Assembly (NCBI GenBank): GCA_021792355.1
Contig: JAJYUV010000009.1
Span: forward strand, 502-61,804
DNA: 61,303 nucleotides
Source: Thermoplasmata archaeon
GTDB taxonomy: Archaea; Thermoplasmatota; Thermoplasmata; Thermoplasmatales; GCA-001856825
Direction: 5' to 3'
The position numbers were made by a program, and so were the translations under genes. The notes under the pieces were generated by a model. It had not been told where the DNA came from and searched no databases. It saw only the letters and a program-made list of their open reading frames with translations. Positions within the stretch are counted from its first letter, which is position 1. Each line of letters starts with the position of its first letter. Shown here piece by piece: positions 8,164 to 17,371 of the stretch.

Positions 8164-8856
8164 ATGCCTACTTCAAGGGTTTACCTTCTTGGAGGGGAAG
8201 ACATCCTGAAGAGGACTATGAAGGATACCGACAAACAGGCAATATCGGAAGCTGGTGAGAATCCTGTAGTGCTGGTTTTCCCATGGACCTCCGAATCAGA
8301 AAAGAAAAAATACAGAAAAGTAGAAGTTGATTACTTCAAAGATTTAGGAGCCAGGAAGGTGATTTTTGGTGAACTGACAGACTCCTTACAAAGACTCAGA
8401 GAGAAAATCAACACATCTAATATGGTATACCTTCCCGGCGGAGATACCGATCTCTTATTCAATCGGCTTAGAAATTCTGGCGTGTCTCTATTGCTGAAGA
8501 AGTACATGGGGGTCTTGGTAGGGAACAGTGCTGGCTCTCTCGTCCTATGCAAAAGGTACGTGATAATCAAAGGTCAGGACGCCAGTCCAGTCACAAAGGT
8601 GTTCGAGGGAATAGGTGTTGTAGATTTTGCAGTGGCTGTGCATTATAAAAGCGGAAACAGCGGAGACTCTGGCGAAGAACCAGACAAAAGTCTCCGGGCT
8701 TTGTCAAGAAAATTCAAAACAATCATTTATGCGATTCCGGAAAATGGAGCTCTTATTTTTGATAAGGAAACGTTAAGATTTGTTGGAGAAATTTTCTCGT
8801 TCAAAAATGGAAAAAAGAGAAAGTGCCAAAATCACCTAAACTCACAGTGGATCTGA
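8164..8856 (+). CDS. Peptidase S51 family (dipeptidase E/cyanophycinase-like)
   Basis: Serine peptidase of the S51 family, which uses a class I glutamine-amidotransferase-like fold. The nucleophile elbow VGNSAGS is present (Ser122 from this start), as are the preceding PGGDTD loop and a downstream His in AVHYKS. About 230 residues, normal for dipeptidase E. The open frame begins with GTG at 8143, but a TATA-like CCTATAAGAG at 8128-8137 predicts transcription from about 8157, favouring the ATG at 8164. Substrate is unknown: Asp-Xaa dipeptides and related small peptides are typical. Confidence 0.78.
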   Translation: MPTSRVYLLGGEDILKRTMKDTDKQAISEAGENPVVLVFPWTSESEKKKYRKVEVDYFKDLGARKVIFGELTDSLQRLREKINTSNMVYLPGGDTDLLFNRLRNSGVSLLLKKYMGVLVGNSAGSLVLCKRYVIIKGQDASPVTKVFEGIGVVDFAVAVHYKSGNSGDSGEEPDKSLRALSRKFKTIIYAIPENGALIFDKETLRFVGEIFSFKNGKKRKCQNHLNSQWI

Positions 8857-9018
8857 TACTGTAGGCGTACCATTGTGCGATATGAGACTTTCTAATAGCA
8901 TCAACACAAGCTAAGATAGCCTCCTAATGCATCAATAAGGTAATCCTGGAACTTTGTAAGCGTAATTGACAACCAACCTTAGCAACAAGAATAATAATTT
9001 GTGTATTATTCTATAGTC

Positions 9019-9207
9019 ATGGAAGAGCAGTGTGACGTGGCAGGTTGCTCGAACCCAAAAGCTAGAACAATAGGGAGAAAGTCCGTAGAAAAGATCTTCA
9101 CTTTAAACACCAAGGGAACTAAGGCCCACCTGTGTAAAGAGCACTACAAACAGTACAAGAAGGCAACTAAGAAGGACAGGGAGTTAGACAGACTCAACTG
9201 GGTGTGA
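9019..9207 (+). CDS. Small Cys-rich (probable zinc-binding) protein
   Basis: A 62-residue basic protein. It has a CDVAGC pair near the N-terminus and a CKEH element about 33 residues later, a Cys2-Cys/His arrangement that could bind one zinc ion. The C-terminal third is very lysine-rich (KQYKKATKKD), suggesting nucleic-acid or ribosome contact. The ATG at 9019 is preferred over the GTG at 9001: an AT-rich box at 8989-8998 lies about 26 bases upstream, fitting a leaderless transcript. It is the first gene of the operon that continues with a winged-helix regulator and topoisomerase VI. I do not recognise a named family. Confidence 0.65.
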   Translation: MEEQCDVAGCSNPKARTIGRKSVEKIFTLNTKGTKAHLCKEHYKQYKKATKKDRELDRLNWV

Positions 9208-9229
9208 TTTTGGCACGAGGAGAAACAGT

Positions 9230-10000
9230 ATGAGAGATTTATACGAGTTCAGGGAGAAGGGAAATCTGACTTTTGCAATGATCATCATAGAGCTCTTGAA
9301 GGGCAAGGGAAAACTGAGGGAAATTTCCAAGGACTTGAAGATGACTCCACAGGGCGTTTCTGTGTACCTGAAGAACCTCCAGAAACTAAGATACATAGAT
9401 TCTAACAACGTACCTACTCAGAAAGGAGTGGGATTCCTCCAGCAAATTCTTGCTACGCTATCATTGTTCGTCGAAGACGCATATGAGGATACTGGTATTA
9501 TTTCATCGTGTGAGGCTATTGCAGGAGAGAAGCTAAGGAAAGGAGACAGAGTGAATCTATTGATGAGAAGAGGCTTGCTCTTTGCGTACAAGAAAACGAA
9601 GTCCGGTTCGATCGGAACCGTCGACTTCAACGTCGACGAGGGCGAGCCTGTGAGAATATCAAGTATTGAAGGCATAATAGATCATAAGGTTGGAAATTTC
9701 TTCGTGCTCCCTATCGATTTTAAGGACTCAACAGATTCCAAAATGGAAAGACTAAACAGATTGATTAAGGAAAGGGAGATTGAATTCGTCGGAGCTTATG
9801 GAATACTCTCGACTGAAGTGTGCAAGCGTGCCGGCATCAAAGCAAGCGTGTTTGCTCCCGTGGAAGGGTGCATAGAGGCAGGAGCCAAGGGGTTAAACAG
9901 TCTATTGATTTATTCGCCGGAAATGGCCCGCTTCTTCTTCCAGAAAATTTCAGCAAACATACATAAGTACAAAATCAATCCCAAATTTGTAGAGATATGA
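9230..10000 (+). CDS. Winged-helix transcriptional regulator upstream of topoisomerase VI
   Basis: A 256-residue protein with an N-terminal winged helix-turn-helix (about 15-65, with LREISKDLKMTPQGVSVYLK as helix-turn-recognition helix) and a C-terminal domain of about 170 residues I cannot name. The latter contains FVLPIDF and several conserved-looking glycines and could bind a small ligand. A GAGGAG Shine-Dalgarno precedes the ATG. Its stop overlaps the Top6B start by 4 bases (ATGA), so it is translationally coupled to Top6B and could regulate the operon. Archaeal DNA-binding regulator; the target is inferred from position only. Confidence 0.7.
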   Translation: MRDLYEFREKGNLTFAMIIIELLKGKGKLREISKDLKMTPQGVSVYLKNLQKLRYIDSNNVPTQKGVGFLQQILATLSLFVEDAYEDTGIISSCEAIAGEKLRKGDRVNLLMRRGLLFAYKKTKSGSIGTVDFNVDEGEPVRISSIEGIIDHKVGNFFVLPIDFKDSTDSKMERLNRLIKEREIEFVGAYGILSTEVCKRAGIKASVFAPVEGCIEAGAKGLNSLLIYSPEMARFFFQKISANIHKYKINPKFVEI

Positions 10001-11766
10001 CGGAGTTCGAAGCAGAAAGAAAGGAAGTCAGCATTTCTGAGTTCTTCGACAAGAACAAACAGATGCTTGGATTTGATTCCCCTCAGAAAGCCCTGTTCAT
10101 GACAGTAAAGGAAGCTGTAGATAACTCGCTCGATGCCTGTGCCGATGCAGGAATCCTACCAGAAATTACCGTAAAGATAGAAGAAGTTGGCAAGGAAAGA
10201 TTTAGGGTGGAGATCACCGATAATGGCCCTGGAATAGTAAGATCTGAAGTAGCAAACTCGTTTGGAAAGATGCTTTATGGTTCGAGATTCTTCAAAGAAA
10301 GGCAAACGAGAGGGCAACAGGGTTTGGGAATCTCAGCTGCCATACTATACGCTCAGAAGACAACGGGTTTCCCTACAGAGATCGTTACAAAGGTTGACGG
10401 AGATCTGACAGCATTTCACTTTGTGCTGGACATTGACATTAAGAAGAATTCACCCCATGTGATCTCAACGACCCCGGAGATATGGGACGTGAAGAGTGGC
10501 CTCAAGATAATTCTGGTACTACGGGGAAAGTATGTAAGCGGAAAACAGTCCGTTGAGGAGTACATAAGGGAAAGCGCCGTTGCAAATCCTCATTCTACTT
10601 TCCACCTGGTGCTGCCCGACAAGAGTATTGACATAGGCAGAAGCGTGAGTGAACCTCCCCAAATTCCGATTGCTGTAAAACCGCATCCTCATGGGGTGGA
10701 ACTCGGGGAACTAATATCGATATTAAGGGAATATGAAGATGAAACAATTGAGGAAGTGCTGGAAGACAAATTCTCGCGCGTCACCAAACAGACTGCAAAA
10801 TCTCTTGTTGAGAAGAGCAAGCTCAAGGGCAAGAAGATTGCAAAATTGACGAGAGATGATTTCGAAGAGCTCCTCAAGACAATAAGAGAGACGGAATTCA
10901 TGGAACCGAAGAAGGATTGCCTCTCTCCCATTGGAGATGAGCCTCTCTTTAAGAGTGCAATGAACTCCTTCAAGGAATATCATCCTGCATATTTCTCCCA
11001 GGCAGTGGTGCGCGGACCTTTCGTCTTTTCGGGACATCCATTCCTCGTTGAAGCAATTGCAATTTACGGAGGAGATCTGCCAAAGGAGGAACCCATAAAG
11101 ATACTGAGATTCGCAAACAGAGTTCCTCTACTTTACCAGTCTGGAAGCTGTGCTATTACTCGAGCTATATCGTCACTGAACTGGAATCAATATGGGTTCT
11201 CACAACCAGTTAAGGACCAAGTACCAGTGGGACCTCTTATCATTGCAGTCCATGTTGCGAGCACCAAAATTCCGTTTACTTCAGAAGCGAAGGAAGCGAT
11301 CGCAACGGTACCAGAAATTATGGAAGCCTTGGACATACTGCTGAAAGGCGTTGCTAGACAGATAAAGACAATGAGGAAGAAGGAAGCCCACAAGGGGCAG
11401 GTCGAAGAAAAATTCGCTCTGATAGAACAGATACTTCCCCAAATAGCTGCGAAGAGCTCAAAAATACTAGGACTTGAGCCTCCAGACATCACACCCATTA
11501 TTTCCAAGGTCATGGGCGTCGTAGCTTTTAGGGAGGTGGAAGGAGAGCTTTATGCAGAAAACTATACGGAGAAGCAGCAGAGTTTCAAGGTAGTCTTGAA
11601 AGGGGAGGGAACCTTTACAGAGAGCGTCAAGAATCTCAAACCCTTCCAGAAGGTGAAACTAAATTTTTCCAAGGAGGTTGTTAGTTCCACTGAAATTTAC
11701 GTAGACCTACCTGAACCAATCCTCCTTGGAGCGTATACCCTACCGAAGGTGTTCAGTGATGAATGA
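9997..11766 (+). CDS. top6B: DNA topoisomerase VI subunit B
   Basis: ATPase subunit of the type IIB topoisomerase VI, which relaxes and decatenates DNA by double-strand passage. The 589 residues show the GHKL/Bergerat ATP site: N-box KEAVDNSLDA (38-47), DNGPGI (75-80) and the TRGQQGLGIS lid (104-113). An H2TH region and transducer domain follow. It is complete and slightly longer than the usual 500-570 residues. Its end overlaps the Top6A start by 8 bases. Cultivated Thermoplasmatales are reported to rely on gyrase and lack topoisomerase VI, so its presence is informative about lineage. Confidence 0.95.
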   Translation: MTEFEAERKEVSISEFFDKNKQMLGFDSPQKALFMTVKEAVDNSLDACADAGILPEITVKIEEVGKERFRVEITDNGPGIVRSEVANSFGKMLYGSRFFKERQTRGQQGLGISAAILYAQKTTGFPTEIVTKVDGDLTAFHFVLDIDIKKNSPHVISTTPEIWDVKSGLKIILVLRGKYVSGKQSVEEYIRESAVANPHSTFHLVLPDKSIDIGRSVSEPPQIPIAVKPHPHGVELGELISILREYEDETIEEVLEDKFSRVTKQTAKSLVEKSKLKGKKIAKLTRDDFEELLKTIRETEFMEPKKDCLSPIGDEPLFKSAMNSFKEYHPAYFSQAVVRGPFVFSGHPFLVEAIAIYGGDLPKEEPIKILRFANRVPLLYQSGSCAITRAISSLNWNQYGFSQPVKDQVPVGPLIIAVHVASTKIPFTSEAKEAIATVPEIMEALDILLKGVARQIKTMRKKEAHKGQVEEKFALIEQILPQIAAKSSKILGLEPPDITPIISKVMGVVAFREVEGELYAENYTEKQQSFKVVLKGEGTFTESVKNLKPFQKVKLNFSKEVVSSTEIYVDLPEPILLGAYTLPKVFSDE

Positions 11767-12829
11767 AAAATTAGAGGCGATTGCAAGAGAGATTTACCTG
11801 GAGATGAAACAGGGGAAGATACCGAAAGTCGAATTGAAATCTAGAAACAAGGAGAACATTCTATTCGACCCGAAGACCTCTGTCTGGAAGTATGGGAACA
11901 ATACCGTGAAGCGCTATGCATCCAAAGCCAGTTCCGCAAAGGGCATTCTGAAGATGCTTTACATCATAGATTTCGTAGATGAGATGGGACTCGACCTCAA
12001 GACATCCACTCTGAGAGAGATGTACTACATATCAGAGGGATGGAACCTAGGGAAATTCGAAAGCCAAGATGAATCGAATCTCATGGTCGAAGACCTAGAG
12101 GTAATGACTAATTATCTGAGGGAAGAGATGAGACTCCGACCCGAGGAGAGCGGCGCTTCTGTAATCGGGAATCTTACCATCTCTGAACTCAACAGGAAGG
12201 GAGAGAAGAAGAAATTGAACTGCAGGGATGATGTTGGAGACGCAGGCTATACTATCCCATACAATGTCGAAAAGGAGAAGGTCGAACTCATTTCAAGTGA
12301 TGTGGATTTTGTCCTTGCCATAGAGACAGGAGGTATGTTCGACAGACTAGTTGAAAATAGATTCGACGAAGACATGAGATCACTCCTGGTTCATATGAAG
12401 GGACAGCCTTCGCGGTCTACCCGTAGACTGCTGAACAGACTGAACAAGGAGATGGGTCTGCCTATAGTCGTCTTTACTGATGGAGACCCGTGGAGTTTCA
12501 GGATATTTGCTTCGGTGGCCTACGGAGCCATAAAGACGGCTCACATCTCTGATACGCTTGCCACTCCGACGTCTGAATTCATCGGCATAACTGCAAGCGA
12601 TATACTGAGATACGAACTGCCGACGGATAAACTCACCGAAAAGGACGTTGAAGCACTTCATGCTGAGCTCGAAGATCCGAGATTCAACATTCCGTTCTGG
12701 AAGGGAGAGATCGAGACAATGCTCAAGCTTGGAAAGAAAGCCGAACAGCAAGCTCTCGCAAAGTATGGATTGAATTTCGTTACCGATAGATACCTGCCGG
12801 AGAAGCTCAAAGAAAACGGAATTATATGA
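11759..12829 (+). CDS. top6A: DNA topoisomerase VI subunit A (Spo11 homologue)
   Basis: DNA-cleaving subunit of topoisomerase VI and homologue of Spo11. With the ATG at 11759 the protein has 356 residues. The winged-helix domain carries the catalytic tyrosine in TLREMYYIS (Tyr90, the second of the YY pair by analogy with Spo11). The Toprim domain has the acidic residues in AIETGG and in FTDGDPWSF, which bind magnesium. The open frame could begin at 11726, but 11759 gives a tight stop/start overlap with Top6B and the usual N-terminus. It overlaps the following MFS gene by 4 bases. Appears complete and functional. Confidence 0.95.
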   Translation: MNEKLEAIAREIYLEMKQGKIPKVELKSRNKENILFDPKTSVWKYGNNTVKRYASKASSAKGILKMLYIIDFVDEMGLDLKTSTLREMYYISEGWNLGKFESQDESNLMVEDLEVMTNYLREEMRLRPEESGASVIGNLTISELNRKGEKKKLNCRDDVGDAGYTIPYNVEKEKVELISSDVDFVLAIETGGMFDRLVENRFDEDMRSLLVHMKGQPSRSTRRLLNRLNKEMGLPIVVFTDGDPWSFRIFASVAYGAIKTAHISDTLATPTSEFIGITASDILRYELPTDKLTEKDVEALHAELEDPRFNIPFWKGEIETMLKLGKKAEQQALAKYGLNFVTDRYLPEKLKENGII

Positions 12830-13980
12830 ACGGAAAAGTCAGCATCCTCGTATTTGCTTCTCTGGCAAGTTTCCTTGCTCTAGGCGACAGGTACGTCATT
12901 TCGACCCTTTACAATCAGTTGATGGCAAATTATTTCCTGACTTCCACAGTGGTCTTTTCTGTTCTCTTTTCTTCATTCTATATCGGTTACACGATCTTCC
13001 AGATACCCGGAGGAAGGATCGCCCAGAAGTACGGTCCATCGAAAATAATAGGCATCTCTCTCATTAGTTGGTCCCTGCTGTTCTTCCTGCTACCCCTTAC
13101 CAGATCGTTCATCGCTGCAGTTGTTCTGGCCTTTGTAATGGGACTTTGCCAAGGCCCAGTGTTTCCATCTGTCATATTTTTCCTGAGACTCTTTTACAAG
13201 GATAGCCAGTATGCGAGGGCATCCGGAATCGTGAGTGCCATCGGCGATCTGTCTCCTGCCATCATTCCGTTCGCGACCCTTGGACTTTATTACGGCCGAC
13301 TAGACCTTGCATTGCCGTTCGCTTTCTTTGGAGCCGTTGGACTTGCTTCTGGAATCGCACTTCTGATGATGAAGATAAAATACACAGGTTTCTACGAGAA
13401 AGTCAACTGGGCTTCCCTTCTTGGTAAGAGGTACCTGATGTTCGGCCTCTCCTTCCTGATCTACGATTATTACTTTTATGTGATATTCACCTGGTACCCA
13501 TACTTTCTTAAGGAGAGGTTTGCAATACAGACTAACAACCTGATTTATGGCCCCCTTCCTTGGATATTTATGGCTGCTGGTTCGATCCTGTTCGGCCTGT
13601 TCATGGACAGGATAAACAAGGACGAGCTCATATCGGAGGTCTCGTATGTCATAGTTGCGGCAACACTGGTAGGCATGGCCCTTTCCAGTAGTGCAGAAGT
13701 GTTCCTGATTTTTGTGATATTTTCCCTATTCTTCTTGAACCCGATACTCCTGTCCTCCTGGCGCCTGTCTACCAGACTGGGAGGGGAAAAGAGTTCCTCC
13801 TTTGTAGGAGGATGGATGAACTTTTGGGGAAACATGGGAGGGATTGCCGCTCCGTTTGTCTTCGCCTTCCTTAATGATCGCCTTGGCCTCTCAAAATCGT
13901 TCCTTCTCTCTGCAACTGTGCCCATTTTCGGCCTAATCACTTGGTTGTTTATTTCTAGGTGGGACATCCGTGAGAAATGA
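12826..13980 (+). CDS. MFS transporter
   Basis: A 384-residue major facilitator superfamily carrier with about eleven to twelve hydrophobic segments. The GGRIAQKYGPSKI loop after the second helix resembles the MFS motif A (GxLaDrxGrk), and a second related loop FMDRINKDE occurs in the second half. It resembles anion or sugar-phosphate symporters most, but the substrate cannot be told. The start overlaps the Top6A stop by 4 bases (ATGA) and the end overlaps the next gene, so it is embedded in the topoisomerase VI operon, an unusual partner for a replication gene. Confidence 0.8.
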   Translation: MNGKVSILVFASLASFLALGDRYVISTLYNQLMANYFLTSTVVFSVLFSSFYIGYTIFQIPGGRIAQKYGPSKIIGISLISWSLLFFLLPLTRSFIAAVVLAFVMGLCQGPVFPSVIFFLRLFYKDSQYARASGIVSAIGDLSPAIIPFATLGLYYGRLDLALPFAFFGAVGLASGIALLMMKIKYTGFYEKVNWASLLGKRYLMFGLSFLIYDYYFYVIFTWYPYFLKERFAIQTNNLIYGPLPWIFMAAGSILFGLFMDRINKDELISEVSYVIVAATLVGMALSSSAEVFLIFVIFSLFFLNPILLSSWRLSTRLGGEKSSSFVGGWMNFWGNMGGIAAPFVFAFLNDRLGLSKSFLLSATVPIFGLITWLFISRWDIREK

Positions 13981-14761
13981 CGCCATAAGCCTCATATCTA
14001 GAAAACTCGGAATATCCAAAGAAGAATTCCATCAGAATTATGAAACAATTGGCAGGGCAATGATCATAAGGGAAGAGGACGAATTCGACAAGGACGAGAC
14101 ACACTTCTGGCGTCTTATTCTCTCTTCGTTCAGGTTATGGGCCGTTTACAAATATACAGGTATATATGGCACTAGAAGGGTTCCTTCAGTCAAGATGGTC
14201 TCTGGGATCCATACTCTAGTAACACAGAGGGAGGACGGAATACTTTACATTATGGATCCACAAAAGATAATGTTCTCGAAGGGGAACAAGAACGAGAGGC
14301 ATCGACTAGCAGGGGAAGTAAGCAGTGGAGAAACGGTACTGGATATGTTTGGTGGAATAGGATACTTTTCGATACCATTATCGTTCAAGGTCAAGAAAAT
14401 ATACTCCTGCGACATAAACCCAGATTCCTTCCACTACCTGGTCTTGAATAAGAGGCTGAATGGAGCAACAAACCTCATTCCAATCTTGGGAGATTCCGCA
14501 AAACTTCCAATGAAAAACTTTGCAGATAGAGTCATCATGGGGCACTTCGATTCTCACCGTTATCTGAGTGAGGCAATGAGATATTTGAAAAGGGAAGGAA
14601 AAATCCATCTGCATCAGCTAGTTAAGAGAGACCAATACGCGACTGTTTTATTGAAGTATAGGAAACACAAGTTTGTGAATAGTGCAATGATCAGGAAGGT
14701 CAAGAGTTACTCTCCGTCTCACGACCACGTCGCGTTAGATCTGGAAGTGATAAAGAACTAA
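13970..14761 (+). CDS. Trm5/TYW2-like tRNA-modifying enzyme
   Basis: A 263-residue class I SAM-binding enzyme of the Trm5/TYW2 group, which modifies position 37 or the wyosine base of tRNA-Phe. Motif I is VLDMFGGIGYF (about 122-132) and the acidic loop is YSCDINPDSF. In place of the Trm5 NLP/NPP motif it has RVIMGHFDS, closer to the GLLPS-type loop of TYW2 (Taw2), which transfers an aminocarboxypropyl group rather than a methyl. I favour TYW2-like but cannot exclude a Trm5 paralogue. The GTG start at 13970 overlaps the MFS gene by 11 bases. A tRNA-Phe gene, the likely substrate, lies at 31269. Confidence 0.72.
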   Translation: MRNDAISLISRKLGISKEEFHQNYETIGRAMIIREEDEFDKDETHFWRLILSSFRLWAVYKYTGIYGTRRVPSVKMVSGIHTLVTQREDGILYIMDPQKIMFSKGNKNERHRLAGEVSSGETVLDMFGGIGYFSIPLSFKVKKIYSCDINPDSFHYLVLNKRLNGATNLIPILGDSAKLPMKNFADRVIMGHFDSHRYLSEAMRYLKREGKIHLHQLVKRDQYATVLLKYRKHKFVNSAMIRKVKSYSPSHDHVALDLEVIKN

Positions 14762-14782
14762 TATCCGTAAGCATTACAAAAT

Positions 14783-15925
14783 ATGGCCGGTGTTTCCAAG
14801 ATCATTAGGGATCAGGAGAGTTTCAGGCGCAATGTTCTTGCACTTCAGCCATCCGAAAATACGATACCCAGGGAGGCTCTCAAGGCACTTTCTTCAGATT
14901 TCGAACAGAGGTATTCTCTTGTAATTGACTCCAGCTACAGGAATCAAAACATCCACAATGCCTATGCAGGAACCAGATACTCAGAAGCTCTTGTTGAAGA
15001 AGTGGAGAGAATGGCGAAGAAAGCATTCAAATCAGATTTCGCCGACATTAGGCCAATAGCAGGTCACCTTGCGGCTATGCAGGTGCTTGGAAGTCTTCTC
15101 AGGAGGGGGGATAAGTTCCTCTATATCCCTCTTTCAAAAGGTGGTTACGATGGTTACACTCCGCCGTTCCTTCCGAGTCTTATGGGATTGGAAGGAAAAG
15201 AAATTCCAATGAAAGGATGGAAGATTGACTATGAAAAGCTATCGAGAGTCAAAGGCAGTTACAGGGCTGTCATACTCGGTGCCAGCCTTTTCCTCCATTC
15301 GTACGACATGAAAATAATTAAGGAACTATTCCCAGACTCTTTGATTTTGTATGATGCCTCTCATGTGTTGGGTCTGCTTGCGACTGGAACATTCCAAGAG
15401 AATTTCAATGAAGCCGACGTTGTCTACGGGAGTACTCACAAGAATTTCCCCGGACCTCAGGGTGGATTGATTGTTGGAAGGAAAAGAGTGGAACAGGAAG
15501 TGAAGAGCAACCCAATCTGGAACTATTATGACAATTTCCATCTTTCTAGGATAGCGGCCCTTGGGATTTCATTCGAGCATCTCGCGAAGAGCGACTATGG
15601 TAAAAAGTGCCTCGAGAACAGAAAGAGCCTGGTCAAGTCCCTGATTGATAGAAAGGTTAAGCTCGCGAACAGACCCGAGGTATCAGAGAGTGCAATGTTT
15701 CTGCTGGGGTACAAGAACATGCCAACGATTTCGAGAAGACTTGAGGCCTCCAACATACTTGTGGACAGTGTAGGAAGAGTTGGCGTAAACGAAATAACAA
15801 TGAGGGGTCTGTTGCCGAAGCACATGGACTTAGTGGGAGAGGCTCTAGATGCCGGCCTTAAGGCCAATGCGTCTGCGGCAAAGCAAGCTGTCAAGGAGCT
15901 GCTCAGCATAATGACATGGCCTTGA
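14783..15925 (+). CDS. glyA: Serine hydroxymethyltransferase
   Basis: PLP enzyme interconverting serine and glycine with transfer of a one-carbon unit to a pterin carrier. The PLP lysine is Lys220 in YGSTHKNFPGPQGG, and the cofactor-contacting Asp191/His194 lie in YDASHVLGL. The N-terminal LQPSENTIP resembles the LIASENxxS substrate motif. At 380 residues it is shorter than bacterial GlyA (about 415) but within the range of archaeal forms. It starts 22 bases after the TYW2-like gene and probably ends the operon. GcvT elsewhere in the window (30089) suggests linked glycine/one-carbon metabolism. Confidence 0.85.
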   Translation: MAGVSKIIRDQESFRRNVLALQPSENTIPREALKALSSDFEQRYSLVIDSSYRNQNIHNAYAGTRYSEALVEEVERMAKKAFKSDFADIRPIAGHLAAMQVLGSLLRRGDKFLYIPLSKGGYDGYTPPFLPSLMGLEGKEIPMKGWKIDYEKLSRVKGSYRAVILGASLFLHSYDMKIIKELFPDSLILYDASHVLGLLATGTFQENFNEADVVYGSTHKNFPGPQGGLIVGRKRVEQEVKSNPIWNYYDNFHLSRIAALGISFEHLAKSDYGKKCLENRKSLVKSLIDRKVKLANRPEVSESAMFLLGYKNMPTISRRLEASNILVDSVGRVGVNEITMRGLLPKHMDLVGEALDAGLKANASAAKQAVKELLSIMTWP

Positions 15926-16007
15926 AAAGGAGGGCCGAATCAGAGCATGCACTCCGACCAATCTGAAACTGGAGAACGCTTAACCACCGGCAGGGATTTT
16001 GATTAAA

Positions 16008-17273
16008 ATGAAGAAATATGACATCATCATAATAGGGGCTGGAATCACTGGCCTGGCCAGCGCATACCACATAAAGAAAATGGATGAAAATCTTAAGATT
16101 GCTGTGCTAGAAAAGAAACTTGCGTTCTGCCAGGGGAATACTTCTAAGAGTGCTGCTGCTTTCAGAAATCTCTTTTCATCCGACGTCAATAGGAAGATCA
16201 CACAATCCACCATAGAATTCTATAAACACGTTCAGATGGACGAAGGCATAGACCTGGGAATGCACTTCAACGGTTACCTTTTCCTGGGAAACAAAGACTT
16301 CATTTACAACCCAACTTTCAATAATTTCGTAGAAGAGGGAATAGCTAGATATGTGAGTGAAACTGAATTAAAGAATATCGGGATTAGAACACAGCTGACT
16401 GCCGAAGAAAAGAAGATCATGAGCCTTCCAGACATTGAAGGAGGGTTGCTGGGATTGAATTGTGGAATTCTTGCGCCAGAAAAAATATGCGAATTCTACG
16501 GAAAAGAACTGAGACGGATGGGAGTCGAATTCTTTTTTGGAACTGAGGTCAGACCACCAAGCTTGCAACCAGAGGAGCCCCTCAACTATCCTGGCGAACC
16601 ATTTGTCTGGCAGAAATCCTCGCTGAAGGCCATCATTACGAACAGGGGGGAGTTTGAGGCCACGGATTTCATTTTTTGCACTGATATTTGGACGGATTTA
16701 CTTCTAGATGGCACTGGAATCGATGGCCACACCAGAGGAAAGAAGAGACAGGTCTTTCAGATCTCCGGACCTGAGGTGGAGAAGCTACTGAGGAAGGGGC
16801 TCACAGGTGGTGAGAACTTAATGCCGCTGACTGTACTTCCGGCATATGAAATTGTACTGCGACCTGATCCGGAGGGTCGTTCATTGTGGATCACTATTGC
16901 AGACGAATACAATAGGAATTTTTCGATTTCTGAGGAACCCGAAGCGGAGCCAGATTTCTACGAAAAGAACCTCTTTCCTCTCATAACGTCATATCTTCCT
17001 CAACTTAAGGGTTCTAAAATAACCTCTATGTGGGCTGGATATTACGCCTACAACACGATAGATAAAACTCACTATGTCTTCAGGGAAAAGAATATTATTG
17101 TCGCTACTGGGTCCAGTGGCAGTGGAATCATGAAAGCAGATGCAATAGGAAGGATCGTTGCGTCTCTTCGGTCCGGAAAAGACAGAACGGAACTCTTCAA
17201 CAATTCTTCTATAAACACTTCCGATCTCAGCGTTCACAAGCGTAAGGTCAAAGAAGAGGAGATAGTGATCTAG
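16008..17273 (+). CDS. FAD-dependent oxidoreductase (DAO family)
   Basis: Flavoprotein of the D-amino-acid oxidase/sarcosine oxidase/glycine oxidase group. The N-terminal dinucleotide motif is DIIIIGAGITGLASAYHI, and a C-terminal GSSGSGIMKADAIG loop resembles the second FAD-contacting region of the family. About 421 residues. The ATG at 16008 is preferred over the TTG at 15999 because it gives the compact MKKYDIIIIG N-terminus. It follows SHMT by 82 bases, so a role in glycine or sarcosine oxidation feeding one-carbon metabolism is conceivable, but the substrate is not shown by the sequence. Confidence 0.75.
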   Translation: MKKYDIIIIGAGITGLASAYHIKKMDENLKIAVLEKKLAFCQGNTSKSAAAFRNLFSSDVNRKITQSTIEFYKHVQMDEGIDLGMHFNGYLFLGNKDFIYNPTFNNFVEEGIARYVSETELKNIGIRTQLTAEEKKIMSLPDIEGGLLGLNCGILAPEKICEFYGKELRRMGVEFFFGTEVRPPSLQPEEPLNYPGEPFVWQKSSLKAIITNRGEFEATDFIFCTDIWTDLLLDGTGIDGHTRGKKRQVFQISGPEVEKLLRKGLTGGENLMPLTVLPAYEIVLRPDPEGRSLWITIADEYNRNFSISEEPEAEPDFYEKNLFPLITSYLPQLKGSKITSMWAGYYAYNTIDKTHYVFREKNIIVATGSSGSGIMKADAIGRIVASLRSGKDRTELFNNSSINTSDLSVHKRKVKEEEIVI

Positions 17274-17371
17274 TTAAGAAACATTAAAAATGATTTTTTG
17301 GCTTAATCTCTTGGATAAAATTAGAGGTCTGGATTTAAAAACATTTTTACATTCAAAATCACTTTCTGAAT

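Noticed and set aside
9601..9650. Repeated GTCGAC and CGATCGG motifs as an operator
   Set aside because: They lie inside the coding frame of the winged-helix regulator and encode ordinary residues.
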